NCBI GenBank assembly: GCA_002393195.1
Contig: DGIK01000153.1
Location: forward strand, 1-25,797
Source of the DNA: Bacteroidales bacterium UBA3824
GTDB taxonomy: Bacteria; Bacteroidota; Bacteroidia; Bacteroidales; UBA3824
Direction of reading: 5' to 3'
DNA: 25,797 nt
Below the pieces are notes generated by a model that worked only from the letters and a program-made list of their open reading frames with translations, was not told the DNA's origin and did not search any database. Position numbers and translations under genes: made by a program. Shown here one piece after another: positions 9,301-17,229 of this stretch. Within the stretch, counting starts at the first letter, position 1. Each line of letters opens with the position of its first letter.

Positions 9301-10576
9301 TCTGTTGGTTGAAGTAATTTTGGAGTGGCTGATGGTTTTCGGTGAGTTTTCGGCGCAGAATGTCCTCGCGCTTCTCCATATTGGCGGTGGCGGCTGAGCG
9401 GAACAGCATATCGCGGCCAATGGCGTCGTTGATGAATCCGGCTGTGAGCCTTGCGATGTTGGTCAATAGGTCACATTCCTCTTTGAGAAACGCGCCATTG
9501 TATTCGGGCGGGAGTTCCTTGGTGTAGAATACCTCTATCATACCTTTGTTGCTGTCGATGGAGACAAACTGTTCCTTGATGCTGCGGTGAGTCATCAGGA
9601 AGTTTTGGGAGAGGTATTCCTTGCCGTCGTAACGTATTCGCGCACAGGCGTGTCGCGGGTATTGCATAGCGCGGGGCAGGATGTTGCAGATTTCGTTGAG
9701 CGTGCTGCCGATGTCGCGCCCCTCCTTTATAATTGCGGTGGTGCGGTTGATGGCGTCGAGTTCCTGCATACGCTTGGAATTGAATTTTTTCAACTGTTTC
9801 ATCGTCGCGGTGTATGACGCGCCCGAAATCATCACCGCCAAATATCCCAACAAATAATGCTCCTCCACGAGGAATGGATCCTGGTCGTTGGCGGCGGGGC
9901 AGCCGTCGCGGTAATATACCTCGATGCAGCAATGGGTATTGTCCGCGCCCTCAAAACATTTTTTCATACCCTTGCCGCACTTCTCGAAACCGTCGGTGGA
10001 GAATACGTTGTTGCCAAAAGTAATCCTCGCCATTGCGTATTCGGGGTACTGCATCGCGAGGGGGATAGATTGGCAGATGTGGTTGATGGCAGTCATCAAG
10101 TCGTAAGAATCGTGTCCAAGCAGCAGCGACGCCTGATGGATGCTCGCCATCTCCTTGATGCGTTCGCGGTAGTTTTGGAAAAGGGTTCTGTATTTGACGG
10201 TGAGAGCCTGTTGGTGAATGATGATTGCCAAAAATTGCGACACCTCGTCAAACGCCTTTGGGAGTTGCCCCTCGTGGATTCGGTCGATGATTGAATCCTT
10301 ATTAATATAGATGGTGACGGCGTGGCTGTTGTCGCTGTGATATTCGGTTGAGGTTGCCGTGGATGCGGGCGTCGGCTGATTGACGTCCGTCTGTTGAAGC
10401 GAATCGGAGATATGGACGTTGATTACAAATCCATAATCCGCGAGCCTTGTGTCTAAAAGTTGCTCCCAATAGTTGGTGAGGGCGGTTTTCTTGAACATAC
10501 CCTTGTCCTCCCACCATTGACCGCCTTCCGATACAGCGTCGATATATTGTACAATTAATTGCTGAATTTTTTCCAT
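6359..10576 (-). CDS. GAF-like/receiver/PEP-synthase-type ATP-grasp fusion protein
   Basis: A 1405-residue cytoplasmic protein. Two related GAF-like repeats come first (about 145-262 and 272-392), each with an IC..(I/L)P.AMQYP...A.ARI core. Next are two receiver-like domains: one degenerate (about 435-545) and one (about 580-690) with the acidic pair in LLIEDSP and a candidate phospho-acceptor Asp in VISDIEF. The C-terminal half is a pyruvate/PEP-dikinase N-terminal ATP-grasp domain, with LAPGSLGGKGRG near 846 and AIRSSSTSED near 945. It ends in a conserved block with GPGRWGTSDRFLGVP near 1290. The swivelling phospho-histidine and PEP-barrel domains of true PEP synthase are absent, so it is not a complete dikinase; a sensory phosphotransferase role is inferred. 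The ATG at 10576 (MEKIQQLIVQY) is preferred over 10675, whose extra 33 residues look non-coding. Confidence 0.88.
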   Translation of the reverse strand: MEKIQQLIVQYIDAVSEGGQWWEDKGMFKKTALTNYWEQLLDTRLADYGFVINVHISDSLQQTDVNQPTPASTATSTEYHSDNSHAVTIYINKDSIIDRIHEGQLPKAFDEVSQFLAIIIHQQALTVKYRTLFQNYRERIKEMASIHQASLLLGHDSYDLMTAINHICQSIPLAMQYPEYAMARITFGNNVFSTDGFEKCGKGMKKCFEGADNTHCCIEVYYRDGCPAANDQDPFLVEEHYLLGYLAVMISGASYTATMKQLKKFNSKRMQELDAINRTTAIIKEGRDIGSTLNEICNILPRAMQYPRHACARIRYDGKEYLSQNFLMTHRSIKEQFVSIDSNKGMIEVFYTKELPPEYNGAFLKEECDLLTNIARLTAGFINDAIGRDMLFRSAATANMEKREDILRRKLTENHQPLQNYFNQQMLDKYIYLDMMKFKVKHVLFVASLYDAFCLENEDSFFGRFMGDVMQFSLYVMPRITGVSCAEDAIATMENSNIDLVIIMPNDPAKAVALSEKIREISPSVPVYLLVNRKNEVLKYEEVVNTSSAIKKLYTWNGDSNIFFTIVKALEDSINVENDTQVGLVKVILLIEDSPVYYSRYLEILYTTVFGQVAQLIPEVEKNEIDKIVKMRSRPKILHARNYEEAIAIFNKYRDNLMCVISDIEFEWGGEIDHQAGFKFLRYMRSLQYTVPVIFQSTEQPMDLAPDLYKDPKLYFVNKNSPRLLNEIKHYLKRYMGYGEFIFKTNDDKIIGTAHSLREFENLLKEVPADSLYRHGRKNQFSIWLMGRGEIQLAQEFKNFHTDTVEEAEELRQVLLDAINKYRKVKKRGKILSFDETSSIDERNIVTLAPGSLGGKGRGIAFIDTVIYNLAESPLTERINIWAPVTMVVGTEEFSKFISSNGLFDKAIYSQTPYEELKLMFWNGHLSDQLRERIAIILSQTDNPLAIRSSSTSEDSVSQPFAGVFSTFVIPNEKDNKAATLELVCHAIKLIYASMYSDTARRYYDTVHHNIAEEKMAIVIQEVVGSRFGNYFYPHISGVAQSYNFYPVANMKPEEGYAVAGLGLGCYVVNGWPSYRFSPMYPEVSMYTKDDLLNSTQTKFYALDLSLKDVDLLNNGELAALKLLNIYEAEKHGSLKHLASVYNPDNDTFSPGLDEYGPRIVNFADVLQYNYFPLAEAISKILAEVKDAFGSPVEIEYAVNLNKAKNGKPTFYLLQIKPMVGSFDTTDIDLTQIAAAPDTLLYTNQSLGNGVIDTITDVIYIDESKFDKLATVEMEREINYLNSLLGNENRKYILIGPGRWGTSDRFLGVPVQWSEINNAAVIIETSLDGYPLDFSNGSHFFHNITSMNVGYFAVKKENRNSYLRREILEAQQLIQSTKYFRHVRFAAPLKVVMNGSKNEAAITLT

Positions 10577-10731
10577 TTGGTTTGTGTTATTAATTTGCGG
10601 CGTAAATATAGGGATTTTTTTGGAATGAGAGGCTACGAAAAACGCTAAAAAATTAATTTGGCGAAAAATATTCATCTTCTTTCCCGCAGCAAAATATGAT
10701 TTTTTTTTTTTCGTGGTGGGAGTGGGTGATG

Positions 10732-10784
10732 CACTTTTTCAAGGGAGTTTTAGTGTGTCCGCTCCACTTTTTCAAGGGAGTTTT
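10732..10784. repeat. 20-bp direct repeat, two copies 33 bp apart
   Basis: CACTTTTTCAAGGGAGTTTT occurs at 10732-10751 and identically at 10765-10784, separated by a 13-bp spacer. With only two copies it is not a CRISPR array. It may be a duplicated protein-binding site or slippage product between the divergent genes. Confidence 0.65.
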
Positions 10785-10854
10785 TGTTGCAATATGGAAT
10801 TATGCAAAATTTTAGGGGTATTTTTGTGTGGAATTTTTTGCTGAGATATTCTTG

Positions 10855-10920
10855 TATTTATCATAATCAGTATTATCGCCACGATAATCTTTTGGGTTTT
10901 TAGTGGGGTAGGGGCGGCGC
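10855..10920 (+). repeat. Two-box hairpin element, copy A
   Basis: Box 1 TATTTATCATAATC (10855-10868), a 13-bp variable spacer, then box 2 CGATAATCTTTTGG (10882-10895), followed by a G-rich tail (GTGGGGTAGGGGCGG). In this copy the spacer and box 2 form a perfect 7-bp hairpin: ATTATCG (10872-10878), loop CCA, CGATAAT (10882-10888). Copies B (17230) and C (18265) share both boxes exactly, the same 13-bp spacing and the same orientation. It lies about 75-100 bp upstream of the helicase-operon -7 box. Confidence 0.8.
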
Positions 10921-10971
10921 ATTTTCCAAAAAAATTTTTTTCAAAAACTTTTTTATTCAAAACAACTTTTC

Positions 10972-10979
10972 TATATTTG
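10972..10979 (+). promoter_or_regulatory. -7 box of the helicase operon
   Basis: TATATTTG matches the Bacteroidota -7 consensus TAnnTTTG fully. No TTG is present at the expected -33 position, so the promoter is supported by one element only. Transcription would start near 10986, leaving a leader of about 74 nt before the ATG at 11060. Confidence 0.5.
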
Positions 10980-10985
10980 TCGTGT

Positions 10986-11001
10986 CTTTCGGTTCCGAAA
11001 G
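10986..11001 (+). promoter_or_regulatory. Hairpin at the predicted 5' end of the helicase-operon mRNA
   Basis: CTTTCGG-TT-CCGAAAG is a perfect 7-bp stem with a two-base loop, placed where the transcript from the TATATTTG box should begin. It is followed by a purine-rich stretch. A 5' stabilising stem or an operator are both possible. Confidence 0.45.
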
Positions 11002-11059
11002 CCTTAACGGGTGGAAGAGGAGAGGGACTGTACTAAAAGAAACTAAATTGTATTTGTTT

Positions 11060-12178
11060 ATGGCTGGATATTATTTTAGATTGCCTGCAATACCACAGTT
11101 GACTATTCCGCAACAGTCTGCATTGGATGAGACAAAGCAAATTGCTTTGTCTGGTGGACCTGGAACGGGAAAAAGTGTTGTGTCCCTATGGCGACACATT
11201 CGAAATTATCATAAAAATCCTGTACCATGCGTAGCAAGTTTTTTATCAACATATACGACAACATTAAAGGTTTATTTAGCGGCTTGTTGTAGTGCTGTTA
11301 AAGATGTTTCTTATCCAAATGCAGAGGTATACGCCTCTCAAAACGTTGGTACTTCGTTAAAAAATTCAAACATAATTCATGGGCATATTTTTAAAGAAGT
11401 AATTATTGATGAGGCACAAGATTTGCCCAATGACTACTATGTTCAGATTCCATCGCCCGTTTCGTATGGAGCGGATGATTCTCAGATTCTATATCCAAAG
11501 CATTGTTCTCGGCAAGAATATTTGCGTTGTCAGTTCCCTGATAATGTTCAGTATGTTTTAGATAAAAATTTTCGCAGTACGCAGCGGATTATGAAATTTG
11601 CTAAGCAGGTTTTTCCGTCTGCCTATATTCCTATGTCTATAATACAGGGATTGCAGAATAATGTTGGGGAATGGCCTATATTAATCGTTACTAATGGGGA
11701 TAAATATGAAGTTACCAATCAAGAGCAGAATAATGCAATTAAGCAGATTATAGACTCGTTCAAAGCGGAAGATCACAATATTGCTATTTTGGTTCCATGG
11801 CAAAAAGATGTCAAAACTTTCGAACAGGTACTTGATGGATTTGGGTATTGTAAAGGAAGTGATTATAGTTCATATTGTCATGAAGAATATTACCAAACGG
11901 GTAATGGCTGTGAGAAGTTGTTGAATGTACATTTAACAACATTTAAGTCTGCAAAAGGTCTTGAATTTGATACTGTAATAATACCAAACTTTCATAAATA
12001 TAAAGAAATTTGTGGGAGTTATAATATTGGTTGGCAGGATTTCTACGTGGCATGTACCCGTGCAAGAAGTAATCTATACCTGATTAGTAATGATGATTTA
12101 CCATCTTTGCATAGTGTAACTGAACGAAGTGCTATGGAGACACATTACAATTCATTTAATGATGATTTACCTTTTTAA
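11060..12178 (+). CDS. Compact UvrD/Rep-like superfamily 1 helicase
   Basis: A 372-residue protein with a full set of SF1 helicase motifs: a Q-motif-like segment (LTIPQQSALD), Walker A GGPGTGKS (32-39), Walker B IIDEAQDLP (115-122), a motif III-like GADDSQILY, motif IV FRSTQRIMKFA, motif V TTFKSAKGLEFD (293-304) and motif VI VACTRAR (330-336). It is much shorter than UvrD or PcrA (about 700 residues), so the large 1B and 2B insertions must be mostly missing. It likely unwinds or translocates on nucleic acid using ATP. The frame is open from a GTG at 10982, but that codon lies at the predicted transcription start; the ATG at 11060 begins just before the Q-motif region. First gene of an AT-rich three-gene operon; the next ATG is 12 bp past its stop. 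Family certain; partner function unknown. Confidence 0.88.
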   Translation: MAGYYFRLPAIPQLTIPQQSALDETKQIALSGGPGTGKSVVSLWRHIRNYHKNPVPCVASFLSTYTTTLKVYLAACCSAVKDVSYPNAEVYASQNVGTSLKNSNIIHGHIFKEVIIDEAQDLPNDYYVQIPSPVSYGADDSQILYPKHCSRQEYLRCQFPDNVQYVLDKNFRSTQRIMKFAKQVFPSAYIPMSIIQGLQNNVGEWPILIVTNGDKYEVTNQEQNNAIKQIIDSFKAEDHNIAILVPWQKDVKTFEQVLDGFGYCKGSDYSSYCHEEYYQTGNGCEKLLNVHLTTFKSAKGLEFDTVIIPNFHKYKEICGSYNIGWQDFYVACTRARSNLYLISNDDLPSLHSVTERSAMETHYNSFNDDLPF

Positions 12179-12190
12179 TATCATAACAAT

Positions 12191-13816
12191 ATGAAAGAGT
12201 ATTATTTACCAATACAATCGACATCATTGGCTCATTATTTTGGCAATGCTATAATAAAGCCGGCCAAGTATTACAATAATAAGCCTCACGACATTCAGGA
12301 TAAATGTCGCGACTTCTTATTGTTTACAGATAAGATAGGGACAACAGAAACTGATTGTTGTTTGGAAGTCGTATTGACAGAGGACGAATCCAAGAAATTA
12401 ATAGATATACAAGGTGGTTGGTTTTTATATGATAAGCCATTGCCAATAACAAGAATAAAGAAGATACTCTTTGCTGACATAGCCCAAAAGGAGATAACAA
12501 TATCAAACATTCGTTTGAGTACAGCATATGTACCTGATAGTTTGGTGGACATCAAGGTATTTGAAAACAATCCATCGAATTTTATAAAATATCCAACTAA
12601 TTGTGGAATAAAAGATTGCACTAGTAATCTTAACAAGTTTGATAAATTTTTGGGTGCATTGGCTCTTATGAAAACGGCTGGCGAGTCGTATATGAATTAT
12701 TCCGAAAATTACATTGCAACGTTGTCGTTTTTTAATTCGTTGATAAAAGACCAAATAAATAACGTAAACAATGGGTTCAAAGATAGTTTTCAGGGAATTT
12801 TCTATAATTCAAAAGGGTTTGAAAAGATATTGCCATATCTTAACAATTCCATAGATGAACAATGTCTTTATGAAATTGCAAGCCAAAATAAGCAGGAAAT
12901 AAAAAAAGATAAAATCACCCGTATTATTAATTTGGATAGTATATGTGATACTTGGACATATACAATTGCTGTTTTAAATACCTATGGAGTCGGAGATGAA
13001 TCCAAAAAGAAAAGGATTGATGGTCAAATTACTTCGCATTTTTCCGAACTAAAAAAAGGAAAGTCCGAGGGTGTCGCGCTTTGTTACGGTTATAACAGAG
13101 GATATTCCGCTTTTGCAAAAGATTATGGCTTTGACAATAAGGTTTCCTATAAGTATAAAATGGAAAGTCAATTGGATTATTACACTATTGAGTCTGTTTA
13201 TCAATATGTTTTCAATGCTGTAATATCTTCAAACTTTGATTATTTGGATATATGGTGTCCTAAAAAACAAAATAATCTTTCAATAAGTAAGACTGATTAT
13301 ATGATACTTGATGAAGTTATTATCGGCAAGAAAAAAATAAGGAAATCCTGGGATGAATTGTGGAATGGTATTGTTCAAAGCATAAAGGAAAGGTTTCCGA
13401 AATCGTCAGATCCGTTTACTAAATTTTTTTTGTCAAGCATTAAAGAAGAAATAATGGCTGTAATTAAAGAAGAACAAGAAGAGAACAATTCTCTTTGGGT
13501 CAAATTGAACGAAAAAGAAAAAGTAATTGATAATTTAAGGGCGGAGTTAGTACAAAAAACTAATGAAATCGCAAAAATTACTCAAAAACAAAGCATATTC
13601 AAAGATGAATTTGTTTCTATTCCGCGTTTCGCTGAACCGGAAGTGAAATTCGGAGATGAATTGAATGAGAAGAATTTAAACAAAAAGAATAAAGACGAGT
13701 TAATTCGTTTGGCTAAGGAACAGGGATTTAATATACCTAAAAATGCAAAGAAAAAAGACATAATTGAACTTATTTTGAAACAAAATTTATCACAACAACC
13801 AAAACTTAATCTTTAA
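12191..13816 (+). CDS. Uncharacterised protein with C-terminal SAP/Rho-N-like domain
   Basis: A 541-residue protein whose main body (1-430) I do not recognise. It begins with YYLPIQSTSLAHYFGNAI and is mixed alpha/beta with no visible catalytic signature, signal peptide or membrane segment. Residues about 430-475 form a charged coiled coil. The last 40 residues (about 498-534: NKDELIRLAKEQGF...NAKKKDIIELIL) match the helix-extended-helix pattern of SAP or Rho-N domains, which bind DNA or RNA. It sits between the helicase and the methyltransferase-like gene with gaps of 12 and 11 bp and shares their AT-rich composition, so the three were probably acquired and work together. A nucleic-acid-binding scaffold or the effector of the module is a reasonable guess. 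Confidence 0.82.
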   Translation: MKEYYLPIQSTSLAHYFGNAIIKPAKYYNNKPHDIQDKCRDFLLFTDKIGTTETDCCLEVVLTEDESKKLIDIQGGWFLYDKPLPITRIKKILFADIAQKEITISNIRLSTAYVPDSLVDIKVFENNPSNFIKYPTNCGIKDCTSNLNKFDKFLGALALMKTAGESYMNYSENYIATLSFFNSLIKDQINNVNNGFKDSFQGIFYNSKGFEKILPYLNNSIDEQCLYEIASQNKQEIKKDKITRIINLDSICDTWTYTIAVLNTYGVGDESKKKRIDGQITSHFSELKKGKSEGVALCYGYNRGYSAFAKDYGFDNKVSYKYKMESQLDYYTIESVYQYVFNAVISSNFDYLDIWCPKKQNNLSISKTDYMILDEVIIGKKKIRKSWDELWNGIVQSIKERFPKSSDPFTKFFLSSIKEEIMAVIKEEQEENNSLWVKLNEKEKVIDNLRAELVQKTNEIAKITQKQSIFKDEFVSIPRFAEPEVKFGDELNEKNLNKKNKDELIRLAKEQGFNIPKNAKKKDIIELILKQNLSQQPKLNL

Positions 13817-13827
13817 AAACTATAACT

Positions 13828-15288
13828 ATGGACAACTTGTTCTCTATATTGATTAATAATACAGCAAATGCTCAATTATTAAGCGAGTTCATTCGTAATA
13901 ATCAGTTACGAATTGAAGAATTTGCAAATGCAAACATTACTGATAAAAGGAAGGTATGTAGTGAGTTTACTCAATTTGTACTTCTCAATGTAAAAACACT
14001 TAATTCCCTTGATTATTCTGAGAGGTACAATAGGGCTTTTATATCAGTTTTATTCGATTTCGCGGAAAGAATGGGCGAGTCATCTGTGATTATTCAATTG
14101 TTACAGATTATACAAAAATATCGTCTTGATATCGGTTCAAGATTAGAAGCAGCGAGGCTTTACTTGAATAATATTCCAAATAATAATATTTATATTGAAA
14201 GATTTGATGAGATATGTACTTATTTGCAGACGGCCATTAATGAAGAAGATGATGATGACAAAAAGTCAATTGCTGTTTTTTTGAATTATTATTCATTCGT
14301 GGTTTATAATACATCGTCTTGTTACTCCTATGAAGTGCGAAATAAGGCTTTACAATCAGATAATGTGTTCCCATTTTTACAAAAAGATATTATTAAATGG
14401 GCTCTCTCACTTGATATAACGCAACAGGAATTTGTTTATGAAAGTATTCAAAAACAAATAGATGAATTTCTATGTAAACATATAATCTTTGATGTTCAGA
14501 TTAATAATGAATTCATCATAGAAAATAATACTGATTATTCGAGGATATTGTCTAATACGCCGAAAAATTTTGATAATATACGTCAGATTTCAGTTTCAAG
14601 AATTAGTCAAGTACAAAATAAAGACGATATCTTTTATTCGCTTACAAGAGGGGTTGCTGTTATAGATTGTGAAAATCAATTGTTCGCATATATGAATAGT
14701 TACGGTTTGATGCATAAGGAAAAACTTTTGCTCGCGTTTTATCATTTCCCATTTCAAGAATTATTATATACAAATACAGAAATAATTGATTGGAGTTGTG
14801 GTCAAGGTATTGCGAGTATGATTTTATTTCAATTTTTGTCTGAAATGAATATTCAATTAACCATAGATTCGGTAACATTAGTTGAACCATCAGAAATTGC
14901 GTTAAGAAGAGCATCGCTTCATGTGAAGCACTTCAGATCGCAAATTAATGTTAAAACAGTTTTAAAAGATATTGATTCATTGTCATTCGATGATATTAAG
15001 ACTTCCGATAATACTATAAAACTACATTTATTTTCAAACATCCTTGATGTTGAAAAGTATTCCATGGTACATTTAGTAGATGTAATTAATGGTTCGTGTA
15101 ATACATTAAATTATTTTGTATGTGTTAGTCCATTTATTAATGATATTAAAACAGCAAGATTTGAATCATTTGCAGATTTTTTTAATAGAAATGTGTCTTA
15201 TCATGTGATATATGAAGATAAATCACGTAGAGGAGAGTGGATAAATAATTGGACTAAGATAACAAAGATTTTTAAATGTGTTATTTGA
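13828..15288 (+). CDS. Methyltransferase-like protein with helical N-terminal half
   Basis: A 486-residue protein. Residues 1-300 are mostly helical and unrecognised. Residues about 315-440 look like a class I SAM-dependent methyltransferase: motif I IIDWSCGQGIAS (Asp321, Gly325, Gly327), then an acidic strand end LVEPSEIALRRA (Glu353) and a later LHLFSNILDVE segment at the motif IV position. The motif I glycines are partly replaced (Ser-Cys before Gly), so SAM binding is likely but not assured. I see no catalytic NPPY or PC motif, so the substrate cannot be called. Last gene of the helicase operon (11-bp gap). No hairpin terminator is visible in the 188 bp before the reverse transcriptase gene. 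Confidence 0.78.
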   Translation: MDNLFSILINNTANAQLLSEFIRNNQLRIEEFANANITDKRKVCSEFTQFVLLNVKTLNSLDYSERYNRAFISVLFDFAERMGESSVIIQLLQIIQKYRLDIGSRLEAARLYLNNIPNNNIYIERFDEICTYLQTAINEEDDDDKKSIAVFLNYYSFVVYNTSSCYSYEVRNKALQSDNVFPFLQKDIIKWALSLDITQQEFVYESIQKQIDEFLCKHIIFDVQINNEFIIENNTDYSRILSNTPKNFDNIRQISVSRISQVQNKDDIFYSLTRGVAVIDCENQLFAYMNSYGLMHKEKLLLAFYHFPFQELLYTNTEIIDWSCGQGIASMILFQFLSEMNIQLTIDSVTLVEPSEIALRRASLHVKHFRSQINVKTVLKDIDSLSFDDIKTSDNTIKLHLFSNILDVEKYSMVHLVDVINGSCNTLNYFVCVSPFINDIKTARFESFADFFNRNVSYHVIYEDKSRRGEWINNWTKITKIFKCVI

Positions 15289-15476
15289 ATAATGAATAAT
15301 AAATTAAAAAAGTCATTGCTAAACTTTCTATAATCGATATTATAATGGTGGTTTTATACTTGTGATGTGTGTGGACAAAAGTCTAATGTTTTCTATGCTA
15401 AAAAACGACGAATACTTTTTTATCTGACGAAAGAGAGGTTTTGTTTTTTTGCAGAGTAAAAATTTAATGCAATACT

Positions 15477-17132
15477 ATGAAAAACCAAAAGAAATCCTTC
15501 CCTGCCTACACTCCGCCGTCCACCGTCCTCACTCTTGATGCGGACGGTGCGGAAAAGTATTTCCTTTCCACACCGCAATTTATGAACTGCGAGATGCCGG
15601 AATACATTGAGTTTGAGGGCGTTCTGAATTTCGTTAAAGAAAAAATTGGCAACAAGACTTTTGAGGAATGTTGCAAGGGCAATCCCGACAATCTGCACAA
15701 CGTATCGCTCAACGTGCTTGCCAATAAGGACGGACATTACGCTGTAAGACCGTTGACATTGGCAAATCCGTACCTTTACTACTTCATTGTCAGGGAGATA
15801 TGCAGCGAAGGTGCTTGGCAAAATGTAAAAAAATGTTTTGAAAAATACCACACCAAACACATCACCGCGTGCGCCATTCCCGTGATACCCAAAGAGGGCG
15901 AGGCGTTCCATAAGGCAACCACAATCCTTAATTGGTGGAACAACTTGGAACAGAGGGCGTTGGAATTGTCGTTGGAATACAAATATATGTTCATTACCGA
16001 CATCACCAACTGTTACGGCACGGTAAATCCGCAGACGATAGAATGGGCGTTGACGTTGAAAGACACCGAGTTTGCCACCGACGAAAATAGACCGATGGCG
16101 CAAAACATCATCCGATATTTGGCGGCGTTGCAACAAGGGCGCAACATCGGATTGCCGCAGGGCGGAGTAGCGTTCAATTTGATTGGCGAGATAATTCTCG
16201 GATACTCAGACTTGTTGCTACACAATGAGATACAAAATTATTTCAAGAAAGAAAAAATCAAAGAAGATTACGAAATAATCCGCTATTGCGACGATTACAG
16301 GATTTTCTGCAACAATATGAAAGTGTTGCAAGATATATCGTATATTTTGCAGCGTGTTTTGGAAAGCCTCAATTTCCGTATGAACAGCCAAAAGACCAAA
16401 ATCAGCACGTCGATAGTAACTGATTCCATCAAGCCTGACAAACTTTGGTATATTGAAAACACGCCGATTTTTAGGGGCAAGAATTGTCAGTTTGGCGGAA
16501 TACAAAAGACGCTGATGTACATTCTTCTTTTTGGTCGCAAGTTTCCAAACGGCGGACAGTTGAAGACTATGCTATCTAACCTCAGTAAAAACATCGAATC
16601 CCGCAAAGCAATCGTCGAAAACGTCCGGGCGATGTGTGCCGTGGCTGTTCAGATTGCTGCCGAAAATGTCAACATAAGTCATTATGCGTTAAGAATTGTC
16701 AGTCAACTCGTTAAGAACATCGACAAGAAAGACCGCTGCGACATTCTCGACAAAGTTGTTACAAAACTAATCAACCGTCCCAATTCAAAATACGACCAAC
16801 TTTGGCTGCAAAACATCACTTACGCCGACGACCGCAAACGCAAAAAACTTACTTACGAATACGATTTTCCGCTCTGCCAACTCGTTGACGGCAAGGAAGT
16901 TGAACTTTGGGACAATTCGTGGCTTTTGGACGAACTCACCGACGGTTTCCCGTATGCTTCGATTGTTGTAGAATCAAAACTCCCCACCGTTCCTTCTACC
17001 ATAACATTCAGAGAAATAAGGGGTTACAATGAATGGTTGGATAGTTTGGATTATGAGGATTTTGAAGCCGTTCAATCAATGACGGCAGAGGATTTGGCAC
17101 AAGGTGAGGTGGTAGGAACATTTACTGTTTGA
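15477..17132 (+). CDS. Reverse transcriptase, unassigned/defence-associated (DRT/UG-like) type
   Basis: A 551-residue RNA-directed DNA polymerase. The catalytic core is intact: motif A FITDITNCYG with Asp175 (172-181), the GLPQGG motif (225-230), and the active site YCDD (270-273) followed by a RMNSQKTKIS motif. The long N-terminal region and the segment EIILGYSDLLL after the QG motif resemble, from memory, the chromosomal UG or DRT reverse transcriptases, several of which protect against phage. There is no maturase, HNH or Cas1 part, no retron-like RNA was identified, and no diversity-generating template/variable repeat is seen. It is less AT-rich than the operon just upstream, so it was probably gained separately. 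The approximately 190-residue C-terminal region is unrecognised. RT function is certain; the subtype is uncertain. Confidence 0.87.
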   Translation: MKNQKKSFPAYTPPSTVLTLDADGAEKYFLSTPQFMNCEMPEYIEFEGVLNFVKEKIGNKTFEECCKGNPDNLHNVSLNVLANKDGHYAVRPLTLANPYLYYFIVREICSEGAWQNVKKCFEKYHTKHITACAIPVIPKEGEAFHKATTILNWWNNLEQRALELSLEYKYMFITDITNCYGTVNPQTIEWALTLKDTEFATDENRPMAQNIIRYLAALQQGRNIGLPQGGVAFNLIGEIILGYSDLLLHNEIQNYFKKEKIKEDYEIIRYCDDYRIFCNNMKVLQDISYILQRVLESLNFRMNSQKTKISTSIVTDSIKPDKLWYIENTPIFRGKNCQFGGIQKTLMYILLFGRKFPNGGQLKTMLSNLSKNIESRKAIVENVRAMCAVAVQIAAENVNISHYALRIVSQLVKNIDKKDRCDILDKVVTKLINRPNSKYDQLWLQNITYADDRKRKKLTYEYDFPLCQLVDGKEVELWDNSWLLDELTDGFPYASIVVESKLPTVPSTITFREIRGYNEWLDSLDYEDFEAVQSMTAEDLAQGEVVGTFTV

Positions 17133-17229
17133 AATCACCCCTCCACAATCCTCTTCTCCGCATAGCAAATTTTCAGATATTCGCGGCTTTGGTAATAAAG
17201 GTCGCTGTTGAAGTGTCATCTTTGTGTGC

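Larger units (their letters stand above)
10577..10971. other. Intergenic spacer between two divergent transcription units
   Basis: About 395 bp without a supported gene. From left to right it holds an AT-rich leader or promoter region of the minus-strand fusion gene, a T12 tract (10700-10711), a 20-bp direct repeat (10732-10784) and copy A of the two-box hairpin element (10855-10920). A T- and A-rich stretch then runs up to the helicase-operon -7 box. I see no clear promoter pair for the minus-strand gene. Confidence 0.6.

Noticed and set aside
10982..11059. GTG start giving the helicase 26 extra residues
   Set aside because: It lies at the predicted transcription start and adds residues encoded by the leader hairpin; the ATG at 11060 precedes the first conserved motif.
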